Positions 1 through 10,300 are shown, numbered from the stretch's first letter. The stretch: 64,000 nt of DNA from Sphaerisporangium rubeum (GCF_014207705.1 NZ_JACHIU010000001.1:186001-250000), one strand, 5' to 3'. The notes: generated by a model from the letters alone, not told the origin. Program-made: numbers and translations.

Positions 1-41
1 ACCCGTGCACATGCCAGAGCAGCACCCTCATCGCAGCACCC

Positions 42-566
42 TCATCGCAGCACCGCGTCCACCGCCGCGCTCAGGTCGGCGACCACCTCGGCCGCCGCCG
101 CCACATCGTCCGGCGACGTCACCGGCGTCGGCACCAGGATGCCTCTGGCCCCCGCCGCACGCGCCGCCTCCATGTCCCGGCCGATGTCCCCGATCACCAC
201 ACAGTCCTCAGGCGCGACACCGAGTGCCGCCGCCGCACCCCGCACCATCCCCGGCATCGGCTTCCTGCAGTCACACCCGTCACCGTCGTCGTGCGGACAC
301 ACCATCCACACGTCGAACGGCCCCAGCAACTGCTCGACCCGCATGTTCACCTCCCGCAGCGCGTCCTCCCCGATCAAACCCCGCGCGACCCCCGCCTGGT
401 TGGTCACCACGCCGATCGGGATCCCCGCTCTTCTCAGCCGGTCAAGCGCCTCCTTGGCCCCGGGGAACGGCCGCACCAGGTCGGGATCGGTGTTGAAGGG
501 AACGTCGACGACCAAAGTCCCGTCCCGGTCGAACAGCACCGCGGCGGGCCGGGCATAGATCGGCAT
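42..566 (-). CDS. HAD-superfamily phosphatase, GmhB-like
   Basis: A 174-residue HAD hydrolase of the class containing heptose-1,7-bisphosphate and histidinol-phosphate phosphatases. Motif I is FDRDGTL (Asp13 nucleophile, Asp15 acid/base) and a late GDIGRD motif supplies the metal-binding acidic residues. Between them lies a CPHDDGDGCDC segment that looks like the zinc-holding loop of GmhB-type enzymes. I start at the ATG preceded by GGAAG; a longer frame opens upstream with TTG but has no ribosome site. It is divergent from the nucleotide-sugar epimerase gene, so a joint role in an activated sugar or heptose pathway continuing left of the window is plausible. Substrate is not determined by the sequence. 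Confidence 0.85.
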   Translation of the reverse strand: MPIYARPAAVLFDRDGTLVVDVPFNTDPDLVRPFPGAKEALDRLRRAGIPIGVVTNQAGVARGLIGEDALREVNMRVEQLLGPFDVWMVCPHDDGDGCDCRKPMPGMVRGAAAALGVAPEDCVVIGDIGRDMEAARAAGARGILVPTPVTSPDDVAAAAEVVADLSAAVDAVLR

Positions 567-706
567 CGGCTTCCGATACCCCGCCGGTCCCGTGACTAAC
601 AACTACTTTCCGTAAAGAAGCGCAGCTCTTTCCCCCCGCGGCACCTCCGACCGCCTCAGCACCTGTTTGAACCCCCCTCCTCCAGGTAGTCGGAAGTGTC
701 CGCACC

Positions 707-722
707 ATGCCATGCCTGGCAT
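707..722. promoter_or_regulatory. Inverted repeat in divergent promoter region
   Basis: ATGCCA-TGCC-TGGCAT is a perfect 6-bp dyad with a 4-bp spacer between the divergent HAD and epimerase genes. It has the shape of a repressor operator but no family can be assigned. Confidence 0.3.
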
Positions 723-832
723 TCCTTGTGCCCCGATCGGTGTCCAGGCCCTCAAGGTGACCCTCGCCAGGCGCACCGGGAACAGACCCGAGCGGCCGGC
801 GCGCGCCGCCATTTCCGGAAGGAAGTACCCGA

Positions 833-1795
833 ATGAGGATCGTCGTGACCGGAGGCGCCGGTTTCCTAGGCGCTCACTTGTGCGAACGCCTGCTCGACCG
901 CGGCGACACGGTGATCTGCGTCGACAACTTCCTCACCGGCTCCCCCCGAAACGTCTCCCACCTGCTCGGCCGCCCCCCGTTCCGCCTGGTGGAATGCGAC
1001 ATCACCGGTTTCGTCCACGTCGCAGGCGACGTCGACATGGTCCTCCATTTCGCCTCCGCCGCCTCCCCCTTCGACTACCTGCGCTACCCCATAGAGACCC
1101 TGAAGGTCGGCAGCATAGGCACCCTGCACGCCTTAGGCCTGGCCAAGGAAAAAGAGGCCCGTTTCGTCCTCGCCTCCACCAGCGAGGTCTACGGCGACCC
1201 CATGGAACACCCCCAGCGCGAAACATACTGGGGCAACGTCAACCCGGTAGGACCCAGAAGCGTGTACGACGAAGCCAAACGTTTCGCCGAATCCCTCACC
1301 ACCGCCTACCGCACCGCACACGGCACCGACACCGCCATAGCCCGCATCTTCAACACCTACGGCCCCAGAATGCGCCCCTACGACGGCCGCGCCGTCCCCA
1401 CCTTCATCCGCCAGGCCCTCAACGGCGAACCCCTGACCGTCACCGGCGACGGCACCCAGACCCGCTCCATCTGCTACGTGGACGACACCATAGACGCCAT
1501 CCTCGCCTTGGCCGACAGCGATTACGCAGGCCCCGTCAACATCGGCAACCCCACCGAAATGTCCATCCTCCACCTGGCGGAAACCATCCGCGACCTGACC
1601 GGCTCAACCTCCCCCATCCACTACATAACCCGTCCAGAAGACGACCCCGCCATCCGCTGCCCCGACATAACCCTCGCCGGCAAACACCTGGGCTGGCACC
1701 CCCGGATCGACCACCTGGACGGCCTCCGCCGCACCATCGACTGGTTCGACGCCTACTTGCACGGCGGCCGTGCCCGTGCCACCAGCCGTCACTGA
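833..1795 (+). CDS. NAD-dependent epimerase/dehydratase, UDP-glucuronate decarboxylase-like
   Basis: A 320-residue extended short-chain dehydrogenase/reductase. The N-terminus holds the Rossmann motif TGGAGFLG (residues 6-13). The catalytic set is visible as STSEVYG (Ser/Thr) and YDEAK (Tyr-x3-Lys), and the C-terminal half carries RxFNTYGPRM and the DGTQTRSICYVDD block typical of UDP-glucuronate decarboxylases and dTDP-glucose dehydratases. It likely makes or modifies a nucleotide sugar such as UDP-xylose. An AGGAAG ribosome site precedes the ATG. Codon 101 (1133-1135) is TTA, which is rare in this genome type and can make translation depend on the bldA tRNA. Several ATA codons are also unusual for the neighbourhood, hinting at recent transfer. 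Confidence 0.85.
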   Translation: MRIVVTGGAGFLGAHLCERLLDRGDTVICVDNFLTGSPRNVSHLLGRPPFRLVECDITGFVHVAGDVDMVLHFASAASPFDYLRYPIETLKVGSIGTLHALGLAKEKEARFVLASTSEVYGDPMEHPQRETYWGNVNPVGPRSVYDEAKRFAESLTTAYRTAHGTDTAIARIFNTYGPRMRPYDGRAVPTFIRQALNGEPLTVTGDGTQTRSICYVDDTIDAILALADSDYAGPVNIGNPTEMSILHLAETIRDLTGSTSPIHYITRPEDDPAIRCPDITLAGKHLGWHPRIDHLDGLRRTIDWFDAYLHGGRARATSRH

Positions 1796-1873
1796 CTTCG
1801 TCATGAAATATCCATGTGGTCTGGATCCTCGCACCGATCCATGACCGGCAGTCGCTTCGCGCGGTGAATTTGC

Positions 1874-1966
1874 CCTGTGACGGTGAATCAGGCATCATCG
1901 TCCTATCGGACATGTCACAGGAAAACCTCTCGCCTCATCTGTCACAGAAACGGCTGCGAAATCGCA
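1874..1966. promoter_or_regulatory. Repeat-rich upstream region of STAND gene
   Basis: The gap before the NB-ARC/TPR gene has two direct copies of TGTCACAG(G/A)AAA at 1913 and 1940 (27-bp period), an inverted CTGTGAC at 1875-1881, and a dyad TGCGA-AA-TCGCA at 1955-1966. The arrangement resembles a multi-site regulator-binding region. No gene is seen here. Confidence 0.3.
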
Positions 1967-2080
1967 ATATAGAGGCAACGCCATAATGCAATGGTCTTAG
2001 CGGCGGGTTGACGAGACTTTCGGATTTCAGGACCATGTAACGGCGTAGTCGGTCATTCGGCACTGGTAATTCCGGTCCAC

Positions 2081-4243
2081 ATGCGGTGGGCCGGTGGGCT
2101 GCTCACCCCCACCGGAGCGATCATCGGTTCCCATCGAGGAGAGCGCGGACCGAACGGTCACGTCAATGAGACGAGCGGCACAGTTCACGGCCACCTCGTT
2201 CAGGCACGTGACGTTCACGGTGGAATTCATGTGCACCACCAAGCCGCCGCGTTCCCCACTCCCGCGCAACTTCCTGCGCCGGGAATATTGATCGGCCGGA
2301 CCAATTCGCTGAGCATGCTCGACGCACTGCGCTCCGGTGACGCCGCGGAAACACCGCGGATCGCCGTGGTGAGCGGACCGGCAGGCATCGGCAAGACCGC
2401 GATGGCGCTGCACTGGGCACACCAGGCTCGCAAGGAGTTCCCCGACGGCCAGCTCTACGCGAACCTGCGGGGCCACGCCGCCGACGATCCCGTGGAGCCT
2501 GCCGAGGTGCTCGGCCTGTTCATCCGCGCTTTCGGCATGCCACCCGATCGCATACCCGGCGGACTCGCCGAACGAGCGGCCCTCTATCAGTCGCTGGTGA
2601 GCGACCGCCGCCTCATCGTCGTACTCGACGACGCGCTGTCCGCCGCGCAGGTCATCCCGCTGCTCCCGTCGTCCGCAGGCGGCGTCACCATCGTCACCAG
2701 CCGCCGGCGTCTCGCGGGACTGCGCTCCCGCGGAGCCGTCGGCGTCCAGCTCGACCGCCTCAGCGACGAGTCGGCCCTGGAACTCCTGAGCCGCACCCTC
2801 GGAGACGACCGCGTCCGCCGGGAACACGAGGCCGCACTCGCGCTGGTCGATCTGTGCGCATGTTTCCCCCTGGCCTTGTGCGTCATGGCGGCACGCCTCG
2901 CCACCCGGCCACGCTGGGCCCTGGCCGAGATGGTCGAAGCCCTCACACAGGAACGTCGGCGCCTCATCGAGCTGCCCCTGGAGGACGAGATGCCGATCCG
3001 CGCCGCACTGACCCTCTCCTACCGCAACCTGCCTCCAGACGCGGCCCGCGCGTACCGGCTCCTCGGTCTCCTACCCGGATCCACCTTCGACGACTGGACG
3101 GCGGCCGCGGCCCTCGACGTCCCGCGCACACAGACCGGTGACCTGATCGCCGTCCTCGTCGACGCCAACATGCTCGACGACGCAACCGGCGGCTCCTACC
3201 GGTTCCACGACCTCACCCGGCTGCACGCCAGGGAACTGGCCGTACAGGAGGACTCCGCCGAGACCCGTGAATCGGTCATGCGCCGTGTCCTCGACCGGTA
3301 CCTGACCACGACCTGGACGGCGAGCCGCACGATCATGCCGTACCGCCTCGCCTGGCACAGCCTGGAAGGCGAGCCGGCGGAGGGTCACACGTTCACCGCA
3401 CCCACGCAGGCCCTCGACTGGCTGGACCACGAGTTCGGCAATCTGCGTGCCGCGGTGCGGGCCGCCGTGGACCTCGGCATGTCGCGTACCGCGTGGGAAC
3501 TGGTGGACGCCATGTGGCCGCTGTTCGTCCACCGCGGTCACTACGCCGAACGGCTGGAGATCGACCTGCTGGGCATGCGCGCGGCGCAGGCCGACGGCAA
3601 CCGGTACGGCGAGGCCAAGATGCTGAACCGTGTCGGCCTGGCCCAGCGCGCGCTCGGCCACACGGAGAAGGCGGTCCAGTACTTCGAACAGGCCCTGGAG
3701 ATCTGGACCAGCCTCGGGGAGCGAGGCCGGATCGCCGGCAGCCGCCGCAGGCTCGCGATCATCGAGCTCGACCGGGAACGATCCAGCCAGGCCGCCGCGC
3801 TCTTCCGGCAGGCATTGGACGACTACCGCGCACTGGGAGACGTCCGCAGAACGGCGATCACCGCCTGCGACCTCGCCGACGCGCTCCTTCGCGGTGGAGA
3901 CGAGCAGGCGGCACTCGGGCACCTCGGTGAGGCGCAGCGGCTGCTGGAGGCGGTGGACGACAGGTACAGCCGTGCCCGGGTGCTCATCCTGCTCGGCCGC
4001 GCACAGTTCGCCGGGCCGGAGACCGCGGCCACGCTGCTTGAGCAGGGCCTCCAGGGGATGCGCGACCTCGGCTCCGTGCACGGCCAGGCGCGAGCCCTGG
4101 AGGCCCTCGGTGAGCTGGCCCTGCGCCTGGGACGACGGACTGAGGCACATCAGCATTTCCTCAGTGCGCAGAACCTGCTGGTGAAAGCCGGTGCCCGCAG
4201 CGACCGGCTGGCGGAACTGCTGTCACGGCTCGGCGACGGATGA
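2081..4243 (+). CDS. STAND ATPase: NB-ARC with C-terminal TPRs
   Basis: A 720-residue signalling ATPase lacking the SARP DNA-binding part of AfsR. Walker A is GPAGIGKTA near residue 99, Walker B is LIVVLDDA, and a GGVTIVTSRRR sensor follows. Residues about 300-430 form the winged-helix/arm region and 450-720 contain tetratricopeptide repeats (for example ALGHTEKAVQYFEQALEIW). The N-terminus (residues 32-53) carries a small glycine-histidine motif containing TVHGHLVQARDVHGG, which I recall at the front of other actinobacterial STAND proteins but whose function is unknown to me. The start is weak: no good ribosome site precedes the ATG. Its 3' end overlaps the convergent PfkB gene by 21 bp. Likely a ligand-gated regulator or conflict-system switch. 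Confidence 0.8.
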   Translation: MRWAGGLLTPTGAIIGSHRGERGPNGHVNETSGTVHGHLVQARDVHGGIHVHHQAAAFPTPAQLPAPGILIGRTNSLSMLDALRSGDAAETPRIAVVSGPAGIGKTAMALHWAHQARKEFPDGQLYANLRGHAADDPVEPAEVLGLFIRAFGMPPDRIPGGLAERAALYQSLVSDRRLIVVLDDALSAAQVIPLLPSSAGGVTIVTSRRRLAGLRSRGAVGVQLDRLSDESALELLSRTLGDDRVRREHEAALALVDLCACFPLALCVMAARLATRPRWALAEMVEALTQERRRLIELPLEDEMPIRAALTLSYRNLPPDAARAYRLLGLLPGSTFDDWTAAAALDVPRTQTGDLIAVLVDANMLDDATGGSYRFHDLTRLHARELAVQEDSAETRESVMRRVLDRYLTTTWTASRTIMPYRLAWHSLEGEPAEGHTFTAPTQALDWLDHEFGNLRAAVRAAVDLGMSRTAWELVDAMWPLFVHRGHYAERLEIDLLGMRAAQADGNRYGEAKMLNRVGLAQRALGHTEKAVQYFEQALEIWTSLGERGRIAGSRRRLAIIELDRERSSQAAALFRQALDDYRALGDVRRTAITACDLADALLRGGDEQAALGHLGEAQRLLEAVDDRYSRARVLILLGRAQFAGPETAATLLEQGLQGMRDLGSVHGQARALEALGELALRLGRRTEAHQHFLSAQNLLVKAGARSDRLAELLSRLGDG

Positions 4244-5209
4244 ACATCCGCCGGCCGACCGGCTCCCCTCATCTTCTCGCGAGCCCACGTGACACACCGA
4301 CACGCGGGGGCCGTGCGACTCCACCAGAGCCGACAGCTCCTGGTACGTGAGAGAAGCCGCGACAGGCGCCTGGTGACCGATCTTCCAGCCGGCGTGTGTC
4401 ACCGCGTGCCGCGCCGCACGCACCGGATCGCCGTACCGGCACACGAAGTGCAGAAACGTGGAGAACAAGGCGTCACCCGCGCCGCACGTGTTGACCACCC
4501 CGCGCGGGGCGACGGCCTCCACCCGCACCAGCCGGCCGTCCCTCAGCGCCACCAACACACCGCGTGCCCCGAGTCCCACACCGACGACGGCACAACGCGG
4601 GTACCGTCGCAGCAGTGCCGCCGACCAGGCCTCCGCGGAGCACGGAAGCCGCTCATGGCTGCAGAAGACGATCGTGGCCGCCTCCAGCCACGGCTGGTTG
4701 TACGGGTCGTCCAGGTCCGCGATGAGATGGGTGTCAACGGCGATGGGTATCCCGAGGCGGGCCGCGTGCGGCACCAGCGGCCGGACGAACTTGGCGTTGG
4801 TCAGGACCAGCAGACCGGCGTCACGAGCCAGCGCCTCGAACGCCGTCGGCGGGTAGTCGACCCCGTTGACCGGTTCGAGGTACGGGAACCCCATGCGTGG
4901 ACCGTCCGGCCCGACCAGCACCACCCCCGCCGACGACCGTTCGCTCTCCACGATCCCCGGCCCGTCCAGCCCGAGCCGGCCGAGTTCGGCCCGCATCCCG
5001 GTGCCGAGCAGGTCGCGTCCTATCACCGAGCACAACCGCACGTCGTCCCCGAGGGTCCGCAGAACCCGCGCGATGTGTCCTCCCGCGCCTGCCACTCCGG
5101 TGGCGAACCAGCGGGGCAAGGCTGTCGGCGTGTACGGCAGCGGGAACTCCTCGACGCCGAGCGACATGTAGAAACTCACCGCACCCGCGACCACGATGGA
5201 CCGTCCCAT
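4223..5209 (-). CDS. PfkB/ribokinase-family carbohydrate kinase
   Basis: A 328-residue ribokinase-fold kinase. The ATP-binding/catalytic signature is NTCGAGDALFSTF near residue 240, with GAGD containing the catalytic Asp; the usual leading Asp of the DTxGAGD box is Asn here. An N-terminal GVAGAGGHIARVL block corresponds to the substrate-side glycine motif. The substrate, presumably a sugar or nucleoside, cannot be read off. It is the last gene of a three-gene operon, 4 bp after the unknown protein and read with it and the GT-B protein. The tail after residue about 300 is rich in Ser and Gly and may be dispensable. Confidence 0.8.
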   Translation of the reverse strand: MGRSIVVAGAVSFYMSLGVEEFPLPYTPTALPRWFATGVAGAGGHIARVLRTLGDDVRLCSVIGRDLLGTGMRAELGRLGLDGPGIVESERSSAGVVLVGPDGPRMGFPYLEPVNGVDYPPTAFEALARDAGLLVLTNAKFVRPLVPHAARLGIPIAVDTHLIADLDDPYNQPWLEAATIVFCSHERLPCSAEAWSAALLRRYPRCAVVGVGLGARGVLVALRDGRLVRVEAVAPRGVVNTCGAGDALFSTFLHFVCRYGDPVRAARHAVTHAGWKIGHQAPVAASLTYQELSALVESHGPRVSVCHVGSREDEGSRSAGGCSSVAEP

Positions 5210-5213
5210 GGCG

Positions 5214-5858
5214 CTACCCCCTCACCATGCCGCGAACGTTCCGGGTGACGCCGAACCGCACCCGGCCCGCGACCTCGAAACACCTCGGCCGTCCCGAGTC
5301 CGGCCCGGAGTACCGGCCGACGATCACCGAGGCCTCGGTCAGCCCGTCGAACGGCATCTCGGCGACCAGCCACCCGTACAGCAGCGACCCGTACAACCCG
5401 GGCCACGGACGCGAGAGGGACGAGAATCGGCCCTCCTCGCTGATCGAGACGACCCTGCCGTCGCGCAGTCCCGCGAGGTGCCCGTGCCTGCGCCGGTCCA
5501 CGGCGACCTCGCACCCCGGGTATCTGTCGAGCACTCGCGCGACGCCACCCGGCCGTAACGGCAGGGCCCGCCTGTCCCGGCCGACCAGCACATCGGCGAC
5601 CCCGCACCATTTCTCGGCCGCGCTGTTCAACTGCGCGACGATGTGCGTGCCCCCGAACATCCGTACTCCCGGCGGTGTGCCGCGCAGCCCGCACGTGACG
5701 CTGAGGATCATCAGGTGCGGCTCTCTCAGCGGCCCGCCGCGCGGGATGACCAGCACCGCAGGCGTTCCCGGCGGGGCCGCGCCGTTCGCGGGGAGCCGGC
5801 TGAGGTCGAGTGCCTGCTCCAGCCGGAACAGGTGAGCCGTGACGAGTTTCTCCCACAT
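5214..5858 (-). CDS. Conserved protein of unknown function in a GT-B/PfkB operon
   Basis: A 214-residue soluble protein that I do not recognise. It starts with ATG after a CGGAG ribosome site. It has no membrane segment, no signal peptide and no obvious nucleotide-binding motif. Visible features are a Gly/Pro-rich segment near residues 25-45, GGTHIVAQLNSAAEKW near residue 70, and a late MPFDGLTEASVIVGRYSGP segment. The reading frame is supported by its position: 22 bp after the GT-B protein and 4 bp before the PfkB kinase, all on the same strand. A longer frame in the same place (5176-5856) is compositionally an artefact. The context suggests a partner in modification of a sugar or polyol-phosphate compound. 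Confidence 0.65.
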   Translation of the reverse strand: MWEKLVTAHLFRLEQALDLSRLPANGAAPPGTPAVLVIPRGGPLREPHLMILSVTCGLRGTPPGVRMFGGTHIVAQLNSAAEKWCGVADVLVGRDRRALPLRPGGVARVLDRYPGCEVAVDRRRHGHLAGLRDGRVVSISEEGRFSSLSRPWPGLYGSLLYGWLVAEMPFDGLTEASVIVGRYSGPDSGRPRCFEVAGRVRFGVTRNVRGMVRG

Positions 5859-5880
5859 TGTCTGACTCCGTTTCGACGGT

Positions 5881-7095
5881 CTAGTCGACCAGGAAGGGCG
5901 GATACGCCGGGCCGGTGGCCGGAATGGTCGGTGGCTCCCGTAACTGGAGCAACCGGTACATGAGCTGCCGCATGTTGCGGTCGAACCGGCCGGGGGCCGA
6001 GGTGATGCCGTCCGCGAGCTCGCGGTATCTCTCCGGCCGGAAGTCCGCGACGGCCCGGTGCAGCTGGCCGTGCAACGAGCCTCGCCGGGACACCCGCGGC
6101 GCGAACGACGCCAGGTGCGCGGCCGGGGACGCCGGGTCCACCTCGGAGCTGGAGAATTCCGCCAGCATGATCGGGACTCCGGCGACGGCCCCGTACAGGG
6201 TGACCGAGCCGTGGTCCCCGATGACCAGGTCGGCCGCCGCGATCGGGCCCTCCCAGTGCGCGTCGGGGGACACCAGGCTGAGACCTTCGCGCATGCAGCC
6301 GGCCAGCCATGCCTTGATCTGCCAGATGCCGTGCGCGAACCACACGTTCGGATGGAACAGGGCCACCACCCGGTACTCCTTGGGTGGCAGCTCCTCCATC
6401 AGACGCTCGTACAACTCCGAGCGCCGTCCGAACAACGACTCCGGCCCCCACGTCGAGGTCACCACCACCACCTTCTGGTCGTGCCCCACACCGAGCGCCT
6501 GCCGGTAAAGCGCACGATGCTGCATGCTCATGACCAGCCGGTCGTAGGCGAAGTCCCCCACCACCTCGGCCGCCGGCAACGCCTCAGGACACGACCTGCC
6601 GAGCCGCTCCACCTGCGACCGGTGCTGCAACGCGATCGCGGCAGGCAGCACCACCCCGTTGTGCACCAGCCGCTGCGCGTCCAGCCCGTACGGCACGCGA
6701 TCCGTCGCGACCGCCGCACCGTTCCCGCGCGCCGGCAGCTTGTTGAACCCCGCACCGTGCGGCATGACGATCAACGGCGCGTGCACCTCGTGCAGCCCCC
6801 CGAGGCTGGCCGCGATCGCGAGGTCGAACGGCTGCCGCGTGGCGTGCTCCCACGGCAGCGACATGACGCCGAGGCTTTTGATGAATTCACGCACCCCGTT
6901 GCTGAAGACGTCAGGCGCCGCTGTGAAAATCACCTGAATTCGAAGATCGGATTCCACGAGCCGCAGCGCGTCCCGCAGCCGCTGTCCCGACGTGACCGTG
7001 TGCACGACGAACAGCAATTGCTTGCAATCCCGGCGCGTCACCCACCGCCGTGCATCGATTCCGACCGGTACCTTACTCCAACCGTGACCAGACAT
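5881..7095 (-). CDS. GT-B fold transferase, CDP-glycerol glycerophosphotransferase-like
   Basis: A 404-residue protein resembling GT-B enzymes of the CDP-glycerol glycerophosphotransferase and GlcNAc 2-epimerase type. The C-terminal half has VVVVTSTWGPESLFG (start of the second Rossmann domain), YRVVALFHPNVW, and the donor-binding region AADLVIGDHGSVTLYGAVAGVP. The N-terminal half has IVMPHGAGFNKL, similar to the acceptor-side PHG motif. No signal peptide or membrane helix is seen, so it is probably cytosolic. First gene of the three-gene operon; its promoter lies in the gap it shares with the divergent SARP gene. Some database entries for relatives carry the misleading name translation initiation factor 2, as I recall. 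Confidence 0.65.
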   Translation of the reverse strand: MSGHGWSKVPVGIDARRWVTRRDCKQLLFVVHTVTSGQRLRDALRLVESDLRIQVIFTAAPDVFSNGVREFIKSLGVMSLPWEHATRQPFDLAIAASLGGLHEVHAPLIVMPHGAGFNKLPARGNGAAVATDRVPYGLDAQRLVHNGVVLPAAIALQHRSQVERLGRSCPEALPAAEVVGDFAYDRLVMSMQHRALYRQALGVGHDQKVVVVTSTWGPESLFGRRSELYERLMEELPPKEYRVVALFHPNVWFAHGIWQIKAWLAGCMREGLSLVSPDAHWEGPIAAADLVIGDHGSVTLYGAVAGVPIMLAEFSSSEVDPASPAAHLASFAPRVSRRGSLHGQLHRAVADFRPERYRELADGITSAPGRFDRNMRQLMYRLLQLREPPTIPATGPAYPPFLVD

Positions 7096-7271
7096 ATCGA
7101 TCGTTCAGCCCCCTAGTTCCCCACCAGGCCGACAGGCGAGGGCCCTCGCCTCTTTGATTCGATGTTCCGTGTCCGGCCTTGCGGAGAACCTTGCGGTCAT
7201 CTGGCGGTGGGAGGCCAGTCGCACATGTGAGCGAATAAATCGGTGTCACTGTTTCACGGATGACTCTGGAT

Positions 7272-7300
7272 TTGACAGTTGCATCAGTGAAAAATATGTA
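7272..7300 (+). promoter_or_regulatory. Promoter of the SARP regulator
   Basis: TTGACA (7272-7277), a 17-bp spacer and TATGTA (7295-7300) make a near-consensus housekeeping promoter. Initiation near 7307 leaves about a 27-nt leader before the ATG at 7334, which rules out the earlier in-frame start at 7154. A TCACTG (7246-7251) and CAGTGA (7285-7290) pair flanks the -35 and could be an operator. Confidence 0.7.
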
Positions 7301-7333
7301 GTCCAGGAACGCAGGCTCCCGAAAGGGGCTCTA

Positions 7334-10300
7334 ATGGAGTTCCGGATTCTCGGCGACATCGAGTTCTGGTCCCGTGGACAGCTCCACCCCGTGGGGTGGA
7401 CCCAGGCGCGCCACCTGCTGGCCATCCTGCTCATGCGTCCTGGACAACCGATACCGACGGAATCCATCATCGGCAAGATGTGGGGTCACGACCCGCCACC
7501 CAATCCACGCGGCACCATCCATGTGAACGTCACACGACTGAGAAAACGCTTCCAAGCTGCAAGGGAGGACGTGCGCCTGATAAATCGGTCCGGCGGCTAC
7601 AAGCTGGAGATCGACAAAGAGGCGATCGACTATCACCGATTCGGGACACTCCTTATCCAGGCCCGCTCGATGGAGGAAAGCGGTGAGTTGGAGCGCGCCG
7701 TACAGCTCTACCGTGACGCCACACGATTATGGAGGGGGGAGCCCCTGTCCGGCCTGCCAGGTGATTGGGCCAACCAGACACGGGAGATGATGGAGGAGGA
7801 GCGCCTGGCCGCGACGGCCAAGCGCATCGAGCTGGAACTCCAGCTTGACCGGAATGCCGAGGTCATACCAGAACTGGCCGAACTGACGCGCCGGCATCCC
7901 CTGCACGAGAAGTTCGCTGAGTTGCTCATGCTGGCGCTGTATCGAAACGGCCGTCAGGCCGATGCGTTGGCCGTATACCAAGACATCCGCCGGCGCCTGA
8001 GGGAAGAACTGGGTACCGAACCGCAGCCGGCGTTGCGGAACCTGCAAGTGCGCATCCTCCGGGCTGAGCCCGACCTGATGTCCGTTGCGCAAACCAGGGA
8101 CGGTGAGCCACCGAACACGCTGCCTCGACGCAACGAGACCTTCACGGGCCGTACGACGGCGCTGGAGCAGTTGCTCGGCGCGCCTACCGGCAGGACCGGG
8201 CCGACGGTGATCGTCATTGAGGGCATGGCCGGAGTCGGCAAGACCACGCTCGCCATCGAGGCGGCATACCGGCTCATGGACGCTTATCCCCATGGACAGC
8301 TCTATCTTGACCTGCACGGCTACTCCAAGGAGCGTGAGCCGCTGGACCCGGCTACCGCGCTGGCCCGGTTGCTTCAGCCCATAGGCGAGCGAACCCCGGA
8401 GTTGCCGCGGAGCCTCGACGAGCGGGCAGCCCTGTGGCGCAGCCGCTTGGCCCACCGCAAGGTCCTGATCGTCCTCGACAACGCAGATGGCCACGAGCAG
8501 ATCCGTCCCCTTTTACCTGGTGGCCCTGGATGCATGGTGATCGTGACCAGTGGACGGCGGTTGTCGGGCCTGGATGACGTGCGGTCGATCCGTCTGGACC
8601 TGCCGCCTCCCGAAGAAGCCGCCATGCTTTTCGAGAACGTTGTGGGCCCAGGCCGTGAACTTCCCGCGGACGACGTGGCCAAGGTGATCGACCTCTGTGA
8701 ACGACTGCCTCTCGCGATCCAGATCACCGGCAGTAAGCTCCGGCATCGCACGTCGTGGAGCGTCGCGGATCTCGCGCGCAAGATGGCCAAGACCTACCAC
8801 GAGCTGAGCGAGTTCCGCGGAGAGGACCGCCGCCTCATCGTCGCCTTCGAGCTCTCCTACAAGGGTCTCGACGCACCTCAGCAGGAGGCGTTCCGCCGTC
8901 TCGGCTTGCACCCCGGCATGGACATCACCGCTGAGAGCGCCGCTGCCCTGCTCGGCCTGAGCCGCGTGGACGCGGAAGGACGGCTGGACAAGCTCAGCGA
9001 CCACTACCTCATCGCCGAGCCTCGCGTGGGGCTCTATCGAAGTCACCAGCTCGTCAGCGAGTACGCACGGATGAAGGCTCAGGAAGATCTGCGGCCCGTC
9101 CAGATCGAGGCTCTCCAACGCCTCTTCGACTTCTACGTGGCGGCGGCGTGGAGAGCCGACCGGCTCCTGTTCCCACATCATGCTCCCCTGGGGCCCGAAC
9201 CCACCGGCATACAGGTGACCGAGGACCTCTTCGATGACATGGATGCGGCTTTGTCCTGGCTGAACGCTGAAGGGGACAACCTGCCGGCTGTCGTCCGGCA
9301 GGCCGCCACGCAAGGGTGGCGACGTCAATCGGCCGTTCTACCTCATCTTCTAAGTCGTCACCTCGATGCCGAAGGGCGATGGGTGGAAGCGGGTGAACTG
9401 CACGAATACGCGCTCAGTGTGTGGCGTGAGCTCGCCGACCGTCCGGGTGAGGCCCGTGCCCTTGCCGATCTCAGCCGGATTCGCTGGAGACTCGATCAGC
9501 ACGACGAGGCACTGCGACTCGCCGCCGAGGCCCTTCCTCTGGGCCGCATGTTGGGGGACGAGCATGTCGTCAGTGAAGTGCTTGAGGTGCTCGGGCTCGT
9601 GCACTGGTACCGGGACGAGTACGACCGAGCGCGGGAGTACATCGAGCAGGCGCTGGACCTCCGCGAACGGATCGGCGATCGCCGGGGACAAGGGGCGGCT
9701 CTCAACCTGCTGGCGGCCCTGCGCTCACGCAAGGGGGACTACGCGGAGGCGACACGCTGCCTGCGGGACGCGCTCGCCATCTACGAGGCGGAAGATGACA
9801 AGCGCGGCCAGCAGACGACTCACAACAACATCGCCGAAGCCGAACTGCGGCTCGGCCGGCCCGAGTCGGCTCTGCGCCATTACGAACAGGTCGGTGCGCT
9901 GGGCCTGCGTCTCAGCGCGGTGAACGAGGCGATCTTGCTGAACAACATGGCCAACGCGTACGGGCAGCTTCACCGGCGGGAGGAGGCGCTCGACCACCAC
10001 CGCCGGGCTCTGGCCTTGTTCCGCCGCATGGAGGACCGGCGCCACGAGGCAGAAGTCCTCAACGACCTTGGATTTTGTCTCATCCAGACGGACAGGGATG
10101 ACGAAGCCCAGATCCATGTCCAGGCCGCACTGCGCATCTCGGTGGAGATCGCGGCTCGTCCTCTTGAAGCGCGCGCGCTCCGACAGCTCGGAACGATCCA
10201 CCACCGCGCGGGCTGCTTTGACGCCGCCTTCCAGCACTTCCGCGCCGCACTGGACATCGCGCGGGACATCGGTGATGTATACGAAGAGGCGTGTGCACAA

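Noticed and set aside
603-812. 69-codon minus-strand frame upstream of HAD gene
   Set aside because: No ribosome site, no motif and biased composition; treated as intergenic.
7154-7333. 60-residue N-terminal extension of SARP regulator
   Set aside because: A clear promoter lies inside it and the extension has no family similarity; start moved to 7334.
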